Assembly (NCBI RefSeq): GCF_052115025.1
Contig: NZ_JBFRFW010000001.1
Coordinates: 310,001 to 374,000, forward strand
Reading direction: 5' to 3'
Source of the DNA: Bradyrhizobium_A sp052115025
GTDB taxonomy: Bacteria; Pseudomonadota; Alphaproteobacteria; Rhizobiales; Xanthobacteraceae
DNA length: 64,000 nucleotides
Shown: positions 52,153-60,967 of the stretch, one piece after another
Layout of the letters: every line of letters starts with the position of its first letter
Position numbering within the stretch: position 1 is the first letter of the stretch
Translations under genes and position numbers: made by a program
Notes under the pieces: model-generated
The model's database searches: none
What the model saw: only the letters and a program-made list of their open reading frames with translations
What the model was told of the DNA's origin: nothing

Positions 52153-52563
52153 TCAAGTGATTTTGGCAGCCCATTTCGCGCGCCAGCGCGGCGCCGGCAG
52201 GGGTTCGGCGAAATACAGCGTCTCGCGCACCACCTTGCTGTCGCGGAATTCCATGATGCTTACGACGAACTCCGGATCACCGTCATAGGACGTGGTGTAG
52301 TCGGTCACCCAGAGGTCGCCCTGTCCGAGCACGCTGCGGATGCTGATGGTGGCGCGCTGCGGATCGGCCGCGCGGCTCGCCTTGATATTGTCGCGGCCAC
52401 TGATGCGCTCTCCGGTCTGCGGCACATCGAGCAAGGCATCCTCATGGTAGATGCGATGCGCGAGGTCAAAATTGCCGCCGTCGATCGCTTTCCAATAGCG
52501 ATCGAGCATGGCCCGGGTATCCAGGCCTTCGGCAAAATCATCGCCAACAGCAATATCGTTCAT
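52153..52563 (-). CDS. SnoaL-like / NTF2-fold protein
   Basis: 136 residues. DTRAMLDRYWKAIDGGNFDL, YHEDALLDVPQTGERISGRD and the C-terminal strands (WVTDYTTSYDGDPEFVVSIM, RETLYFAEPLPAPRWRAKW) are typical of the polyketide-cyclase-like NTF2 superfamily. Members are enzymes or ligand-binding proteins of varied function; none can be assigned. The start ATG at 52563 has GAGGAGATTGAG nearby. Confidence 0.8.
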   Translation of the reverse strand: MNDIAVGDDFAEGLDTRAMLDRYWKAIDGGNFDLAHRIYHEDALLDVPQTGERISGRDNIKASRAADPQRATISIRSVLGQGDLWVTDYTTSYDGDPEFVVSIMEFRDSKVVRETLYFAEPLPAPRWRAKWAAKIT

Positions 52564-52813
52564 CTCAATCTCCTCATTCCGCCCGCCCAGATCCGCCTGG
52601 CCGCGGCCGGCACCATCGACGAGTTAACCACAAGCCATGCATGATATCACGGTGAAAAGCCGCACCGGCGCATGGCTTGGCAGCAGTTATAGCCGAGATT
52701 CCTGAGGCTTAGGCGGAACAAACGGGATTAACGCTCCCTGACGATTTTAAACCGCACTTTCGTCACATATGAGCTATAGGTGGCGCCCAGCTCAATCACA
52801 CATCGGTGGACTC

Positions 52814-53173
52814 ATGCGGCAATTGCGAATTGCAGTGGTGTTTCTTGTTGCCATGGCGACGCCTCTGGCGGCGCAGGAGGCGGACGTCGCCCCCGCAGCC
52901 AAGGTCTCGGTCTGGCGCGTTGCGGCCAGCGAGGTCGCGATCGCGCGCTATCGCGCGGCGCTGAAGCTGACCGCGGCCCAGGAAAAATACTGGCCGGCCG
53001 TGGCCAGCGCGCTGCGGACGCTGGCGCGCCTGCCGAAGGTCGACGAGGACGCCGTGCGCCGCGTGGCGCCGTCGATGTCGCCGCTGCTGGCGAGCCTCGA
53101 CGATCATCAGAAGCAGGTGGCGATGGGCCTCGTGCAAAAGGCCGGCCTTGCGCAGTACGCCTCGCTGTTCTGA
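52814..53173 (+). CDS. Small secreted protein with LTxxQ motif
   Basis: 119 residues. The signal peptide (MRQLRIAVVFLVAMATPLAA, cleavage after LAA) precedes a helical domain with KLTAAQEKYWPAVASALRTL, matching the LTxxQ motif of Spy/CpxP-like and related alphaproteobacterial proteins, which are often envelope-stress chaperone-like. The body is helical and without cysteine. ATG at 52814 is preferred over an in-frame ATG at 52769 because of the signal peptide and GGTGGA upstream. Confidence 0.75.
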   Translation: MRQLRIAVVFLVAMATPLAAQEADVAPAAKVSVWRVAASEVAIARYRAALKLTAAQEKYWPAVASALRTLARLPKVDEDAVRRVAPSMSPLLASLDDHQKQVAMGLVQKAGLAQYASLF

Positions 53174-53339
53174 GGTACCGGTCGCGGTGGCGCGACCATT
53201 GGTGTGACGCTGCAGGCCTCTTTCATCAATGCCCGGCCTGCGCGCTCCGGCGACGCGAGCCGAAGCTTTTTTTCCAGCACCACGCGCCGTCAAACCTCAC
53301 CGGATTCCGCAGCCCGCGATTCTGCTCTACGGTTCGCGT

Positions 53340-53636
53340 ATGAGTGACGATCCGGATTCGCTGCCGATCAGTATCGTGTATGTGCTGGGCAGCGTCGGCG
53401 GCGTGCGTTTGACGACCTATGTCGGCTGGACCAACAACCTCACGCGCCGTCTCGCCAGGCACAATGCCGGCACTGGCGCCCGCTCGACCCGAGGGCGGGT
53501 CTGGGTGGTGCTACATACCGAGACGTTTGCCACCCGCAACGAGGCGATGAGCCGCGAGTGGCACCTCAAGCGCGACCGCGCCTTCCGCAGACAGCTGCTG
53601 GAGCGCTTCCGAAACGCGATCGCGCAGCCGTCGTGA
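53340..53636 (+). CDS. GIY-YIG nuclease family protein
   Basis: 98 residues. ISIVYVLGSVGGVRLTTYVG with the GIY-YIG-like core (IVYVL ... TYVGWTNNLTRRLARHNAG), an Arg in RRLARHN, and the catalytic-Glu region EAMSREWHLKRDRAFRRQLL. This is the stand-alone YhbQ/UPF0213-like group. It is probably a small nuclease or nuclease-like protein in DNA metabolism; the partner is unknown. ATG at 53340 fits the domain start. Confidence 0.88.
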   Translation: MSDDPDSLPISIVYVLGSVGGVRLTTYVGWTNNLTRRLARHNAGTGARSTRGRVWVVLHTETFATRNEAMSREWHLKRDRAFRRQLLERFRNAIAQPS

Positions 53637-53648
53637 GCAGCAAAGGCG

Positions 53649-54818
53649 TCAGCGGCGCAGCGCCGCGAACGCCGCCACCGCGTCGGCCACCTGGCTCGTC
53701 TTCAACCCTGCGATGTTGATACGCCCTGACGCCGGCATGTAGATGCCGTGGCGCTCGCGCAGATCGAGCACCTGCGCTTCCGTCAGCGGCAGAAGCGAGA
53801 ACAGGCCGTCCTGTCCGGCGATGGCAGCCGCCGGCTGCCAGGAGTCGCGCAGGCCTTCCGCCAGCGCGCGGCGGATGCCCGCAAGACGCGCACGCATCTC
53901 GTCGAGTTCGTCGCTCCACTGCTGTTTCAGCGTCGCGTCGCCGAGGATGGTGCTCACAATGGCGGCGCCGTGGTCAGGCGGCATCGAGTAGCTGGCGCGC
54001 GCCAGCGACACCAGGTTGGACCGCGCCGCATCGGCTTCAGCTTGCGATCGGCCGACCGCGAAGATAGCGCCGGTGCGCTCGCGATAGAGGCCGAACGACT
54101 TCGAGCCGGACACCGCGACCAGCGCCTCGGGCACCGCCGCGATGACCCGCCGCAATCCGGCAGCATCGGCCTCGATCCCCTCGCCAAGGCCCTGATACGC
54201 GAGATCGATCAGCGGCACGAGCCCACGCCGGGCGAGAACGTCGGCGATCTCGCCCCACTGCGCCGCGTTCAGCCGTGCGCCCGTCGGGTTGTGGCAGCAG
54301 GCGTGCAGCAGCACTGCGTCGCCGGCATCAGCACGGTTCAGCGCGGCCATGGTCTCGTCGAACAGCAACGCCTGGGTGTCGCGGTCGAACAGGCGGTAGC
54401 TTTCGATCGGCAATCCCGCGGCATTGAAGATGCCGTTGTGGTTCGGCCAGGTCGGCAGGCCCAGCCAGATCCGCTGGACGCCGGAGACCTTCAGCAGATC
54501 GGCCGCGAGCCGCAGCGCGCCGGAGCCACCCGGCGTCTGCACGCCAGCGACGGCAAACCGCCCCTCACCGGCGACGAGTTGCCACAGGCGATCGAGAAAG
54601 ACGCGATCGCCTTCGGGGGCCACATAGGACTTGGTGTCCTGCGTCTCCCACAGCACGCGCTCCGCAGCCTTGACCGCGCGCAGTACCGGCGTGTGCCCCG
54701 CCTCGTCGCGATAAACGCCGACACCGAGGTCGATCTTGTTCGGGCGCGGATCCGACTGGAACAGACCGATCAATGCGAGCAGGGGATCAGCGGGCTGGGG
54801 CGTGAGAGCAGCAAACAT
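53649..54818 (-). CDS. Aromatic amino acid aminotransferase (class I, fold type I)
   Basis: 389 residues. Domain marks are DPRPNKIDLGVGVYRDEAGH, PGGSGALRLAADLLKVSG, GLPTWPNHNGIFNAAGL, HACCHNPTGARLN (PLP-phosphate region), the DLAYQGLGEG helix, and the Schiff-base Lys in SGSKSFGLYRERTGA. The C-terminal RINIAGLKTSQVADAVAAFA carries the Arg for the alpha-carboxylate. It would exchange amino groups among Tyr/Phe/Asp and 2-oxoglutarate, as TyrB/AspC do; which is preferred is uncertain. ATG at 54818 gives the usual length; the open frame to 54875 is longer. Confidence 0.9.
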   Translation of the reverse strand: MFAALTPQPADPLLALIGLFQSDPRPNKIDLGVGVYRDEAGHTPVLRAVKAAERVLWETQDTKSYVAPEGDRVFLDRLWQLVAGEGRFAVAGVQTPGGSGALRLAADLLKVSGVQRIWLGLPTWPNHNGIFNAAGLPIESYRLFDRDTQALLFDETMAALNRADAGDAVLLHACCHNPTGARLNAAQWGEIADVLARRGLVPLIDLAYQGLGEGIEADAAGLRRVIAAVPEALVAVSGSKSFGLYRERTGAIFAVGRSQAEADAARSNLVSLARASYSMPPDHGAAIVSTILGDATLKQQWSDELDEMRARLAGIRRALAEGLRDSWQPAAAIAGQDGLFSLLPLTEAQVLDLRERHGIYMPASGRINIAGLKTSQVADAVAAFAALRR

Positions 54819-55103
54819 CGAGGACCCAATGGTGATGGACAAGAAGCGGGATGAACCCGAGCAGGGTTCGATCATGATAGCAAGCCCGGCGGGCGCCGCC
54901 TAATGCAACGTGACGCAATATGCACTGAGCGCAATCCATTCCATCACGCGAAACAGAGGTATTTGCGCAACCTGCTTGGCAGCCGGCGCTGGCCTGCTCT
55001 AGGATTGTCCCGGCGCGGTTCGCCGTGTCGGTCGTCGCCATCGTCCCGGCCACATGCTCCGCCTGAAGGCCGACAATCACAAAAGCAAGAACGGGAGGCC
55101 TTC

Positions 55104-56033
55104 ATGTCCAATCTGCGCGTCATCGCCACAGGGCTGGAATTTCCGGAGGGGCCGGTGGTGCTGCCGGACGGCTCCGTGGTGCTGGTCGAGATCCGCGGCA
55201 AGCGGCTCACCCGGGTGTGGCCGGACGGCCGCAAGGACGTCATCGCCGAGATTCCAGGCGGCCCGAACGGTGCCGCAATGGGCCCGGACGGCAAGTGCTA
55301 CATCTGCAACAATGGCGGCTTCAGTTGGTCGCCGCTGCGCGGCATGATGATGCCCGGCGCGCCGAGCCCGGCCGAATACATCGGTGGTTCGATCCAGCGC
55401 GTCGACCTGCAGAGCGGCAAGGTCGAGACGCTGTTCGACAAATGTGGCGACCATCCGCTCAAGGGACCGAACGACCTGGTGTTCGACAAGCACGGCGGGC
55501 TGTGGTTCACCGATCTCGGCAAGCGGCGCGCCCGCGACATGGATGTCGGCGCGTTCTACTACATGAAACCGGGCGGTGGCGGGGTGGTCGAAGGCCATTT
55601 CGGCATGCTGCCGGCCAACGGCATCGGCCTTTCGCCTGACGAGAAGACCGTCTATGTCGCCGAGACTCCGACCGCGCGGCTGTGGGCCTTCGACATCGGC
55701 GCACCCGGCGAGATCAGGCCGAGCGAGATCATTTACCGCGGCGAGCGCGGCCGACCAATCGCCGGCCTCGGTGGCTACCAGATGTTCGACTCGCTGGCGG
55801 TAGAGGCCAGCGGCAACGTCTGCGTCGCCACCCTGATCAAGGGCTGCATCTCCGTGATCGCCCCGGACGGCACACTGGTGGAGCAGGTGCCGACCGGTGA
55901 CGTCGTCACCACCAACATCGCCTTCGGCGGCCCGGAACTGAAGACCGCCTACATCACCCTCTCGGGCAAGGGCGAACTCGTCACCATGGACTGGCCGCGC
56001 CCTGGCCTGCCGCTGAACTTCCTCAACCACTGA
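55104..56033 (+). CDS. SMP-30/gluconolactonase/LRE family protein
   Basis: 309 residues with a six-bladed beta-propeller. FPEGPVVLPDGSVVLVEIRG, GPNGAAMGPDGKCYICNNGG, GPNDLVFDKHGGLWFTDLGK, LPANGIGLSPDEKTVYVAET and the metal-binding Glu/Asn/Asp positions are in place. It hydrolyses a lactone (gluconolactone or another sugar lactone) with a divalent metal; the exact lactone is unknown. GGGAGGCCTTC lies before the ATG. Twelve bases separate it from a GNAT gene, so they are probably an operon. Confidence 0.9.
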   Translation: MSNLRVIATGLEFPEGPVVLPDGSVVLVEIRGKRLTRVWPDGRKDVIAEIPGGPNGAAMGPDGKCYICNNGGFSWSPLRGMMMPGAPSPAEYIGGSIQRVDLQSGKVETLFDKCGDHPLKGPNDLVFDKHGGLWFTDLGKRRARDMDVGAFYYMKPGGGGVVEGHFGMLPANGIGLSPDEKTVYVAETPTARLWAFDIGAPGEIRPSEIIYRGERGRPIAGLGGYQMFDSLAVEASGNVCVATLIKGCISVIAPDGTLVEQVPTGDVVTTNIAFGGPELKTAYITLSGKGELVTMDWPRPGLPLNFLNH

Positions 56034-56044
56034 ACGGACATTGC

Positions 56045-56644
56045 ATGACCTGGCTTGAACCCCTCACCCTCACCGGCCGCCACGGCCGCCTCGAGCCGCT
56101 GTCGCAAGCGCACCACGACGGCCTGGTCGAAGCCGTGAACGACGGTGAGCTGTGGAACCTGTGGTACACGTCGATCCCCAGCCCGCAGACCATGGAAAAG
56201 GAAATCGCGCGGCGCCTCGGCCTGCAGGCCGCAGGCGCGATGCTGCCTTTCACCATCCGCCTGCCCGACGGCACCATCGCCGGCATGACGACCTACATGA
56301 ACGTCGACGCCGCCAACAAGCGCGTCGAGATCGGCTCGACCTGGTACCGCAAGGCCGTGCAGCGCTCCGCGCTCAACACCGAGTGCAAGTTCATGCTGCT
56401 GCGCCACGCCTTCGAGCAGCTCGGCTGTATCGCAGTCGAGTTCCGCACCCACTTCTTCAACCACCAGAGCCGCCGCGGCATCGAGCGGCTCGGCGCCAAG
56501 CTCGACGGCATCCTGCGCAGCCACCAGGTGGCGCCCAACGGCACGCTGCGCGACACCGTCGTCTACAGCATCATCGCCGCCGAGTGGCCGACGGTGAAGG
56601 CGCATCTGAGCTATCAGCTGGAGAAGCCGCGCTCAGCAGACTGA
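56045..56644 (+). CDS. GNAT-family N-acetyltransferase (RimJ/RimL-like)
   Basis: 199 residues. LTGRHGRLEPLSQAHHDGLV, PFTIRLPDGTIAGMTTYMNV, RVEIGSTWYRKAVQRSALNT and NHQSRRGIERLGAKLDGILR match the acetyl-CoA-binding GNAT fold of the RimJ/RimL group, which usually acetylate protein N-termini or small molecules. It follows the SMP-30 gene by 11 bases. The substrate is unknown. Confidence 0.88.
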   Translation: MTWLEPLTLTGRHGRLEPLSQAHHDGLVEAVNDGELWNLWYTSIPSPQTMEKEIARRLGLQAAGAMLPFTIRLPDGTIAGMTTYMNVDAANKRVEIGSTWYRKAVQRSALNTECKFMLLRHAFEQLGCIAVEFRTHFFNHQSRRGIERLGAKLDGILRSHQVAPNGTLRDTVVYSIIAAEWPTVKAHLSYQLEKPRSAD

Positions 56645-56680
56645 AGCGAAGCCACAGCGATCGCGGCAAAGGTCCAAGAT

Positions 56681-56771
56681 GGATACGCGGGTCAAGCCCG
56701 CGCATGACGCCGAAACCGAAGGCCGCGCCTCGGCCTCACCCCCGTCATTGCCGGGCTTGACCCGGCAATCC
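56681..56771. repeat. Paired REP-like palindromes with TCAAG loop
   Basis: Two 29-bp units in inverted orientation at 56681-56709 and 56743-56771. Each is a hairpin with a five-base TCAAG (or CTTGA on the other strand) loop: stem GCGGG/CCCGC in the first and CCGGG/CCCGG in the second. Each carries GGAT at one end and ATGACG at the other. The differences between units compensate in the stems. It lies between convergent genes and resembles the intergenic repeats common in this bacterial group. Confidence 0.8.
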
Positions 56772-56809
56772 AGCTTTCTCCCGTCAGAAGGGCATTACCG
56801 TTATATCAC

Positions 56810-57787
56810 TCACGCCGCATCGCGGCGATAGAGTGTGTCCACCGTCACGGTGCCGACGGCGCGGGAGACGCAGGCGCACATCTTGCGGTTCTCCTGCTTC
56901 TGGTGCTCACTGAAGAACACGTCGCGATGGTCGATCTGGCCGTCGACGGCGACGACATCGAGCGCGCAGACGCCGCATTCGCCGCGTTCGCAGTCGGACA
57001 TCACCTCGTGGCCGGCGGCGTTCAACGCATGCAGCAGGGTTTCGCCCTGCGCCACCACGATCTCCTCGCCGGACGCACCGATGCGCAAACGGAACGCCTC
57101 GGTCGGCAGCAGGCCGCTGGAGCCGAACGTCTCGTAGCGCAGGTCGGTCGCCGGACGCCCGAGCCCGTTCCAGCTGCGCCGTGCCGCCTCCAATAGCCGC
57201 ATCGGGCCGCACAGCACCGCCATGGCGTCTGCCGGCAGCGGCGCGAAGGTCGCGTCGAGGTCGAGGCGCTGGCCCTCGTCGCTGGCATGCACCACCAGGC
57301 GATCGCCGAGCTGCGCGGACAATTCGTCCAGGAACGCCGCCTCGCGGCGCGAGCGCACGCAATAATGCAGCATCACATCAGCGCCACGACGGGCGAGCGC
57401 CGACGTGATGCCGACGATCGGCGTGATGCCGATGCCGCCAGCGATCAGGCAATAGGCCGGACGCCGCCAATCGAGCTCGAGCAGCGAGCACGGGCTCGAC
57501 ACCTCGATCTGCGCCCCCGGCTTGAGCGCCCACATCGCGCGCGAGCCGCCGCGGCTGTCGGGCGCAAGCCGCACGGCGATGCGATAGCCGTCCGTGCCAG
57601 CCTCACCCACCAACGAATAGGAGCGCGTCTGTGGCTGGCCGTCGATCAGCAGATTGACATTGATGTGGCTGCCAACGGCAAAGGCACTGACGCCGCCGTC
57701 GGGCCGCAGCACGAATTCGCGAATCTGCGGCGCCACATCGCGCATGGCGGCGACGGTGCAGGGAGACCAGGTTTCGGCAAAGCGCAT
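56810..57787 (-). CDS. vanB: Vanillate O-demethylase-type oxidoreductase (FMN/2Fe-2S reductase)
   Basis: 325 residues. An N-terminal flavin-binding barrel (RSYSLVGEAGTDGYRIAVRL, with the RxYS FMN-binding motif), an NAD domain (AGGIGITPIVGITSALARRG ... VLCGPMRLLEAARRSWNGLG), and a C-terminal plant-type [2Fe-2S] domain with SDCERGECGVCALDVVAVDG, then a final Cys in MCACVSRAVG. This is the reductase order of phthalate/vanillate oxygenase systems. It passes electrons from NADH to the Rieske oxygenase of the same operon. The substrate is inferred from the partner, so the name is provisional. Confidence 0.8.
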   Translation of the reverse strand: MRFAETWSPCTVAAMRDVAPQIREFVLRPDGGVSAFAVGSHINVNLLIDGQPQTRSYSLVGEAGTDGYRIAVRLAPDSRGGSRAMWALKPGAQIEVSSPCSLLELDWRRPAYCLIAGGIGITPIVGITSALARRGADVMLHYCVRSRREAAFLDELSAQLGDRLVVHASDEGQRLDLDATFAPLPADAMAVLCGPMRLLEAARRSWNGLGRPATDLRYETFGSSGLLPTEAFRLRIGASGEEIVVAQGETLLHALNAAGHEVMSDCERGECGVCALDVVAVDGQIDHRDVFFSEHQKQENRKMCACVSRAVGTVTVDTLYRRDAA

Positions 57788-57798
57788 GGCCGCCTCCT

Positions 57799-58563
57799 TC
57801 AGCTTTCGCCTTGCGGCACGCGAACCGCCGCCTGGGCCAGCGCCGGCAGCAGGTCGAGATGGGTGCGGTTGCGCAGCGCGAGGCGCAAGTTGCGTGCGGC
57901 AAGGCGCGCGTGCTCACGCATGATCGCCTCGGCACGGGCGCCCTCACGGTTCTCGATGGCATCGACCACGACGCGGTGGTGCTCCTGCGCGATCATCAGG
58001 ATCTGGTGCGCTTCGGGCAGCGCCGACTGCGCCATGACAAAGCCGCTCGGCGAGGCGAACGGCAGCGCAGAGGCGCGGTCGATCTGGCGGATCACCGGCG
58101 CGCTGCGCGACAGCTCGGTGAGCAGCGCATGGAAGCGGGCGTTGAGGGTGACATAGACCGAGAACGCCTCGACCGACACGCGCTCCTGGTTCACAAGCGC
58201 ATCGAGCTCGGCGAGATTTTCCTTGAGCGGCGCAAGGTCGCGCGCCGAGACGCCGCGCTCGGCGGCGAAGCGGGCCGCGAGCCCTTCGAGCGTGCCACGC
58301 AGCTCGATGGAATCGAGGATGTCGCGCTCGGAAAAGCCCTTGACCATGAAGCCGCCGGACGGGATCGCCTCCAGCAGGCCCTCTTCCTCCAGCCGCACCA
58401 GCGCCATGCGCACCGGCGTGCGCGACACGCCGGTGGTCTCGACCGCCTGCAGCTCGGAGATGCGCTCGCCCGGCCGCAGGCTGCCGGACAGGATCTGATC
58501 GCGCAGCGCGAGCTGTGCACGCACCGTCTGCGACACGGAGCGTTCGGCGTCCCGGTCGTTCAT
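57799..58563 (-). CDS. FadR-type GntR-family regulator (VanR-like)
   Basis: 254 residues. An N-terminal winged helix (GERISELQAVETTGVSRTPVRMALVRLEEEGLLEAIPSGGFMVK, residues about 32-75) precedes an FCD ligand-binding domain with all-helical character (DSIELRGTLEGLAARFAAER ... AQEHHRVVVDAIENREGARA). The FCD His residues may bind a metal and carboxylate effector. The gene lies between the oxygenase and reductase genes with gaps of 4 and 11 bp. It probably represses the operon through the two ATGTATACAT sites upstream of the oxygenase. Confidence 0.88.
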   Translation of the reverse strand: MNDRDAERSVSQTVRAQLALRDQILSGSLRPGERISELQAVETTGVSRTPVRMALVRLEEEGLLEAIPSGGFMVKGFSERDILDSIELRGTLEGLAARFAAERGVSARDLAPLKENLAELDALVNQERVSVEAFSVYVTLNARFHALLTELSRSAPVIRQIDRASALPFASPSGFVMAQSALPEAHQILMIAQEHHRVVVDAIENREGARAEAIMREHARLAARNLRLALRNRTHLDLLPALAQAAVRVPQGES

Positions 58564-58567
58564 GGCG

Positions 58568-59611
58568 CTACTCCGCGGCCTGCAGGCGCGTGGTCTCGGC
58601 GGCGATCATGCGGTCGATCACCCGCCGCGCCCACATCGCGCCGGCATCGATGTTGAGGTTGTAGAAGACACGGTCCGGGTTCTCGTCCATGGCGCGCTGC
58701 TGTGCCTCGAGGATGATCTCGTCCTCGCGGAAGATGCCGGACACGCCCTCGCGAATCTCCGTCGTCAGCTTCTGCTCGGTGAGCCGATGGTTGCGCACGA
58801 ACGCCCAGAAGTAGTGGCAGGTGGTGGCGGTCTCCGGGGTCATGGTGTTGAGCACGAAGCCGTTGACGCCCTGGGAGCGGTCGCCTTCCGGCGCGCCGGT
58901 GCCGGCCGGCGCCACGCCGACATCGATGTTGACGGTCGCCGGCGCCTGGAAGTTGATGATCTGCCAGCGGTCGACGGGACCGGGTTTCTGCAGCTGCGCG
59001 GCCCAGAACGGCGGCGCTTCGATGCCCTTCATCCAGCGCGTCACGGTGACGGTGCGGTCGCCATGGGTGACGTCGAACGGGGATTCCGCCACCGCGTCGT
59101 TGCCGATGCTGCCGCCATGGACGAAGGTCTCGTGGGTGAGATCCATCAGGTTGTCGACGACCAGGCGGTAGTCGCACTTGGCATGAATGGTCTTGCCGTC
59201 GCCCGCCCAGGCCGGATCGTCGTTCCAGTGCATGTCCGGCACCAGCGCCGGATCGGCCAGCGCGGGATCGCCCATCCACAGCCAGATGAAGCGATGGCGC
59301 TCGACCACCGGGTAGGAGCGCACGCAGGCGGACGGGTTGATGGTTTCCTGCGAGGGCATGAAGGTGCAGCGGCCCTGCGCATTGTATTTCAGGCCGTGAT
59401 AGCCGCAGACCACGGTGTCGCCTTCGAGCCGCCCCTTGGACAGCGGCACCAGACGGTGCCAGCAGGCATCCTCCAGAGCGGCAACCGTTCCGTCGGCCTT
59501 GCGATACATCACCACATGCTTGCCGCAGATCGTGCGAGGGAACAGGGCATGCTTGATGTCCACATCCCACGCCGCGGCGTACCAGGCGTTCATGGGAAAG
59601 GGCTGGGTCAT
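58568..59611 (-). CDS. vanA: Rieske non-haem iron oxygenase, vanillate O-demethylase type
   Basis: 347 residues. The Rieske [2Fe-2S] site has CWH in ALEDACWHRLVPLSKGRLEG and CGYHG in DTVVCGYHGLKYNAQGRCTF. The catalytic iron site is DLTHETFVHGGSIGNDAVAE, with the bridging Asp and the two His in order. Length and layout fit VanA-type aryl-ether demethylases (vanillate to protocatechuate plus formaldehyde), but related enzymes use other aromatic or carboxylic substrates. It leads the operon with its regulator and reductase. Two palindromes lie 38 and 101 bp upstream of the start. Confidence 0.82.
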   Translation of the reverse strand: MTQPFPMNAWYAAAWDVDIKHALFPRTICGKHVVMYRKADGTVAALEDACWHRLVPLSKGRLEGDTVVCGYHGLKYNAQGRCTFMPSQETINPSACVRSYPVVERHRFIWLWMGDPALADPALVPDMHWNDDPAWAGDGKTIHAKCDYRLVVDNLMDLTHETFVHGGSIGNDAVAESPFDVTHGDRTVTVTRWMKGIEAPPFWAAQLQKPGPVDRWQIINFQAPATVNIDVGVAPAGTGAPEGDRSQGVNGFVLNTMTPETATTCHYFWAFVRNHRLTEQKLTTEIREGVSGIFREDEIILEAQQRAMDENPDRVFYNLNIDAGAMWARRVIDRMIAAETTRLQAAE

Positions 59612-59648
59612 GGCGGCTTCCTCCCGGACGGCTTATTCTGAATTCATT

Positions 59649-59722
59649 ATGTATACATCATTTGCAATAAACAGGCAATATCACTCCATAAAGTTCCATT
59701 TATGGCTTTTTATGTATACATA
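59649..59722. promoter_or_regulatory. Two ATGTATACAT operators upstream of the Rieske operon
   Basis: The perfect 10-bp palindrome ATGTATACAT occurs at 59649-59658 and 59712-59721, with starts 63 bp apart (six helical turns). The intervening DNA is unusually AT-rich for this window and should contain the promoter. TGTATACA fits the palindromic sites of FadR-type GntR regulators. The two copies could support DNA looping. Confidence 0.75.
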
Positions 59723-59865
59723 GATCAAAAAATAGCGTCCACGCAGTCAGATGGACCGAGAAATTGCCAACCGATCGCTAAACCACGCTGAATCTCCGCC
59801 TGGACCGGCATGATTTCTTAAAGCTGAGCGCCGACAATGCGCGCGGACCAGAAGGCAGGTGATCG

Positions 59866-60036
59866 ATGAGCAGCATTTCAGCCGTCGGCCAGGCGCAGCA
59901 GCCGCAAGTGGCTGCCCCCACCCATCACGGCAAGAAGCACCACGCCAGCACGCCGCCAGCCGAAGGCACGCCGGCCGCCAAACCGGCAGCCAGCAGCGCC
60001 CCGACACGGCCGGGAGGCGTCGACAAACTCGCCTGA
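59866..60036 (+). CDS. 56-residue low-complexity His/Pro/Ala-rich protein
   Basis: ATG at 59866 begins MSSISAVGQAQQPQVAAPTH, then a His/Lys cluster (HHGKKHHAS) and a Pro/Ala-rich stretch, ending GGVDKLA. The frame is open with AGGT nine bases upstream and lies in an interval of about 250 bp with no other gene; the protein has no hydrophobic segment. It looks like the small low-complexity proteins found beside MoxR-type genes in this bacterial group. Function is unknown, and expression is not proven. Confidence 0.5.
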   Translation: MSSISAVGQAQQPQVAAPTHHGKKHHASTPPAEGTPAAKPAASSAPTRPGGVDKLA

Positions 60037-60051
60037 GAAGGAGGCCGGCCG

Positions 60052-60894
60052 CTAGACCTCGCGGCGGCTGAGAAAGGCCAGACGCTCGAACAGGTGGACG
60101 TCCTGCTCGTTCTTGAGCAGCGCACCATGGAGCGGCGGGATCAGCTTGCGCGGGTCGCGCTCGCGCAGGGTCTCCGGGGTGATGTCCTCGTTGAGCAGCA
60201 GCTTCAGCCAGTCCAGCAGTTCCGACGTCGACGGCTTCTTTTTCAAGCCCGGCACCTCGCGCACCTCGAAGAAGATCCGCATCGCCTCCTGCACCAGGCG
60301 CTGCTTGATACCGGGGAAGTGCACGTCGACGATCTGAGCCATGGTGTCGGCGTCGGGGAACTTGATGTAGTGGAAGAAGCAGCGACGCAGGAACGCGTCG
60401 GGCAGTTCCTTCTCGTTGTTCGACGTGATCATGACGATCGGGCGCTTGGCGGCGCGAATGGTCTCGCCGGTCTCGTAGACATGGAATTCCATGCGGTCGA
60501 GCTCGAGCAGCAGGTCGTTCGGGAATTCGATGTCAGCCTTGTCGATCTCGTCGATCAGCAGCACCGGCCGTGCCTCGGAGGTGAACGCCTCCCACAGCTT
60601 GCCGCGCCTGATGTAGTTGGCGATGTCCGACACGCGGGGATCGCCGAGCTGGCTGTCGCGCAGGCGCGACACCGCGTCGTATTCGTAGAGCCCCTGCTGC
60701 GCCTTGGTGGTGGACTTGATATGCCAGGTCAGCAGCGGCGCGTTGAGCGCCTTCGCGACTTCCTCGGCCAGCACCGTCTTGCCCGTGCCCGGCTCGCCTT
60801 TGACCAGCAGCGGCCGCTCGAGCACGATGGCTGCATTGACGGCGACCTTGAGGTCATCGGTCGCCACATAGTCCTTGGTGCCGGTAAACTTCAT
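60052..60894 (-). CDS. MoxR-family AAA ATPase
   Basis: 280 residues. Walker A in LLVKGEPGTGKTVLAEEVAK (residues about 30-50), Walker B VLLIDEIDKADIEFPNDLLL, sensor 1 PIVMITSNNEKELPDAFLRR and the C-terminal lid (KRLVQEAMRIF region). MoxR proteins are chaperone-like ATPases that help assemble or activate enzymes, usually with a VWA-domain partner. The VWA gene is nearby but on the opposite strand. The 73-bp gap to the GlsB-like gene holds no obvious terminator. Confidence 0.9.
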   Translation of the reverse strand: MKFTGTKDYVATDDLKVAVNAAIVLERPLLVKGEPGTGKTVLAEEVAKALNAPLLTWHIKSTTKAQQGLYEYDAVSRLRDSQLGDPRVSDIANYIRRGKLWEAFTSEARPVLLIDEIDKADIEFPNDLLLELDRMEFHVYETGETIRAAKRPIVMITSNNEKELPDAFLRRCFFHYIKFPDADTMAQIVDVHFPGIKQRLVQEAMRIFFEVREVPGLKKKPSTSELLDWLKLLLNEDITPETLRERDPRKLIPPLHGALLKNEQDVHLFERLAFLSRREV

Positions 60895-60967
60895 CGAAAC
60901 TACGCCCTGTCTCTGTAAACGAGAAACGACCGCCCATGGCGGCCGTTTCCGGATGAACCCGAAATTG

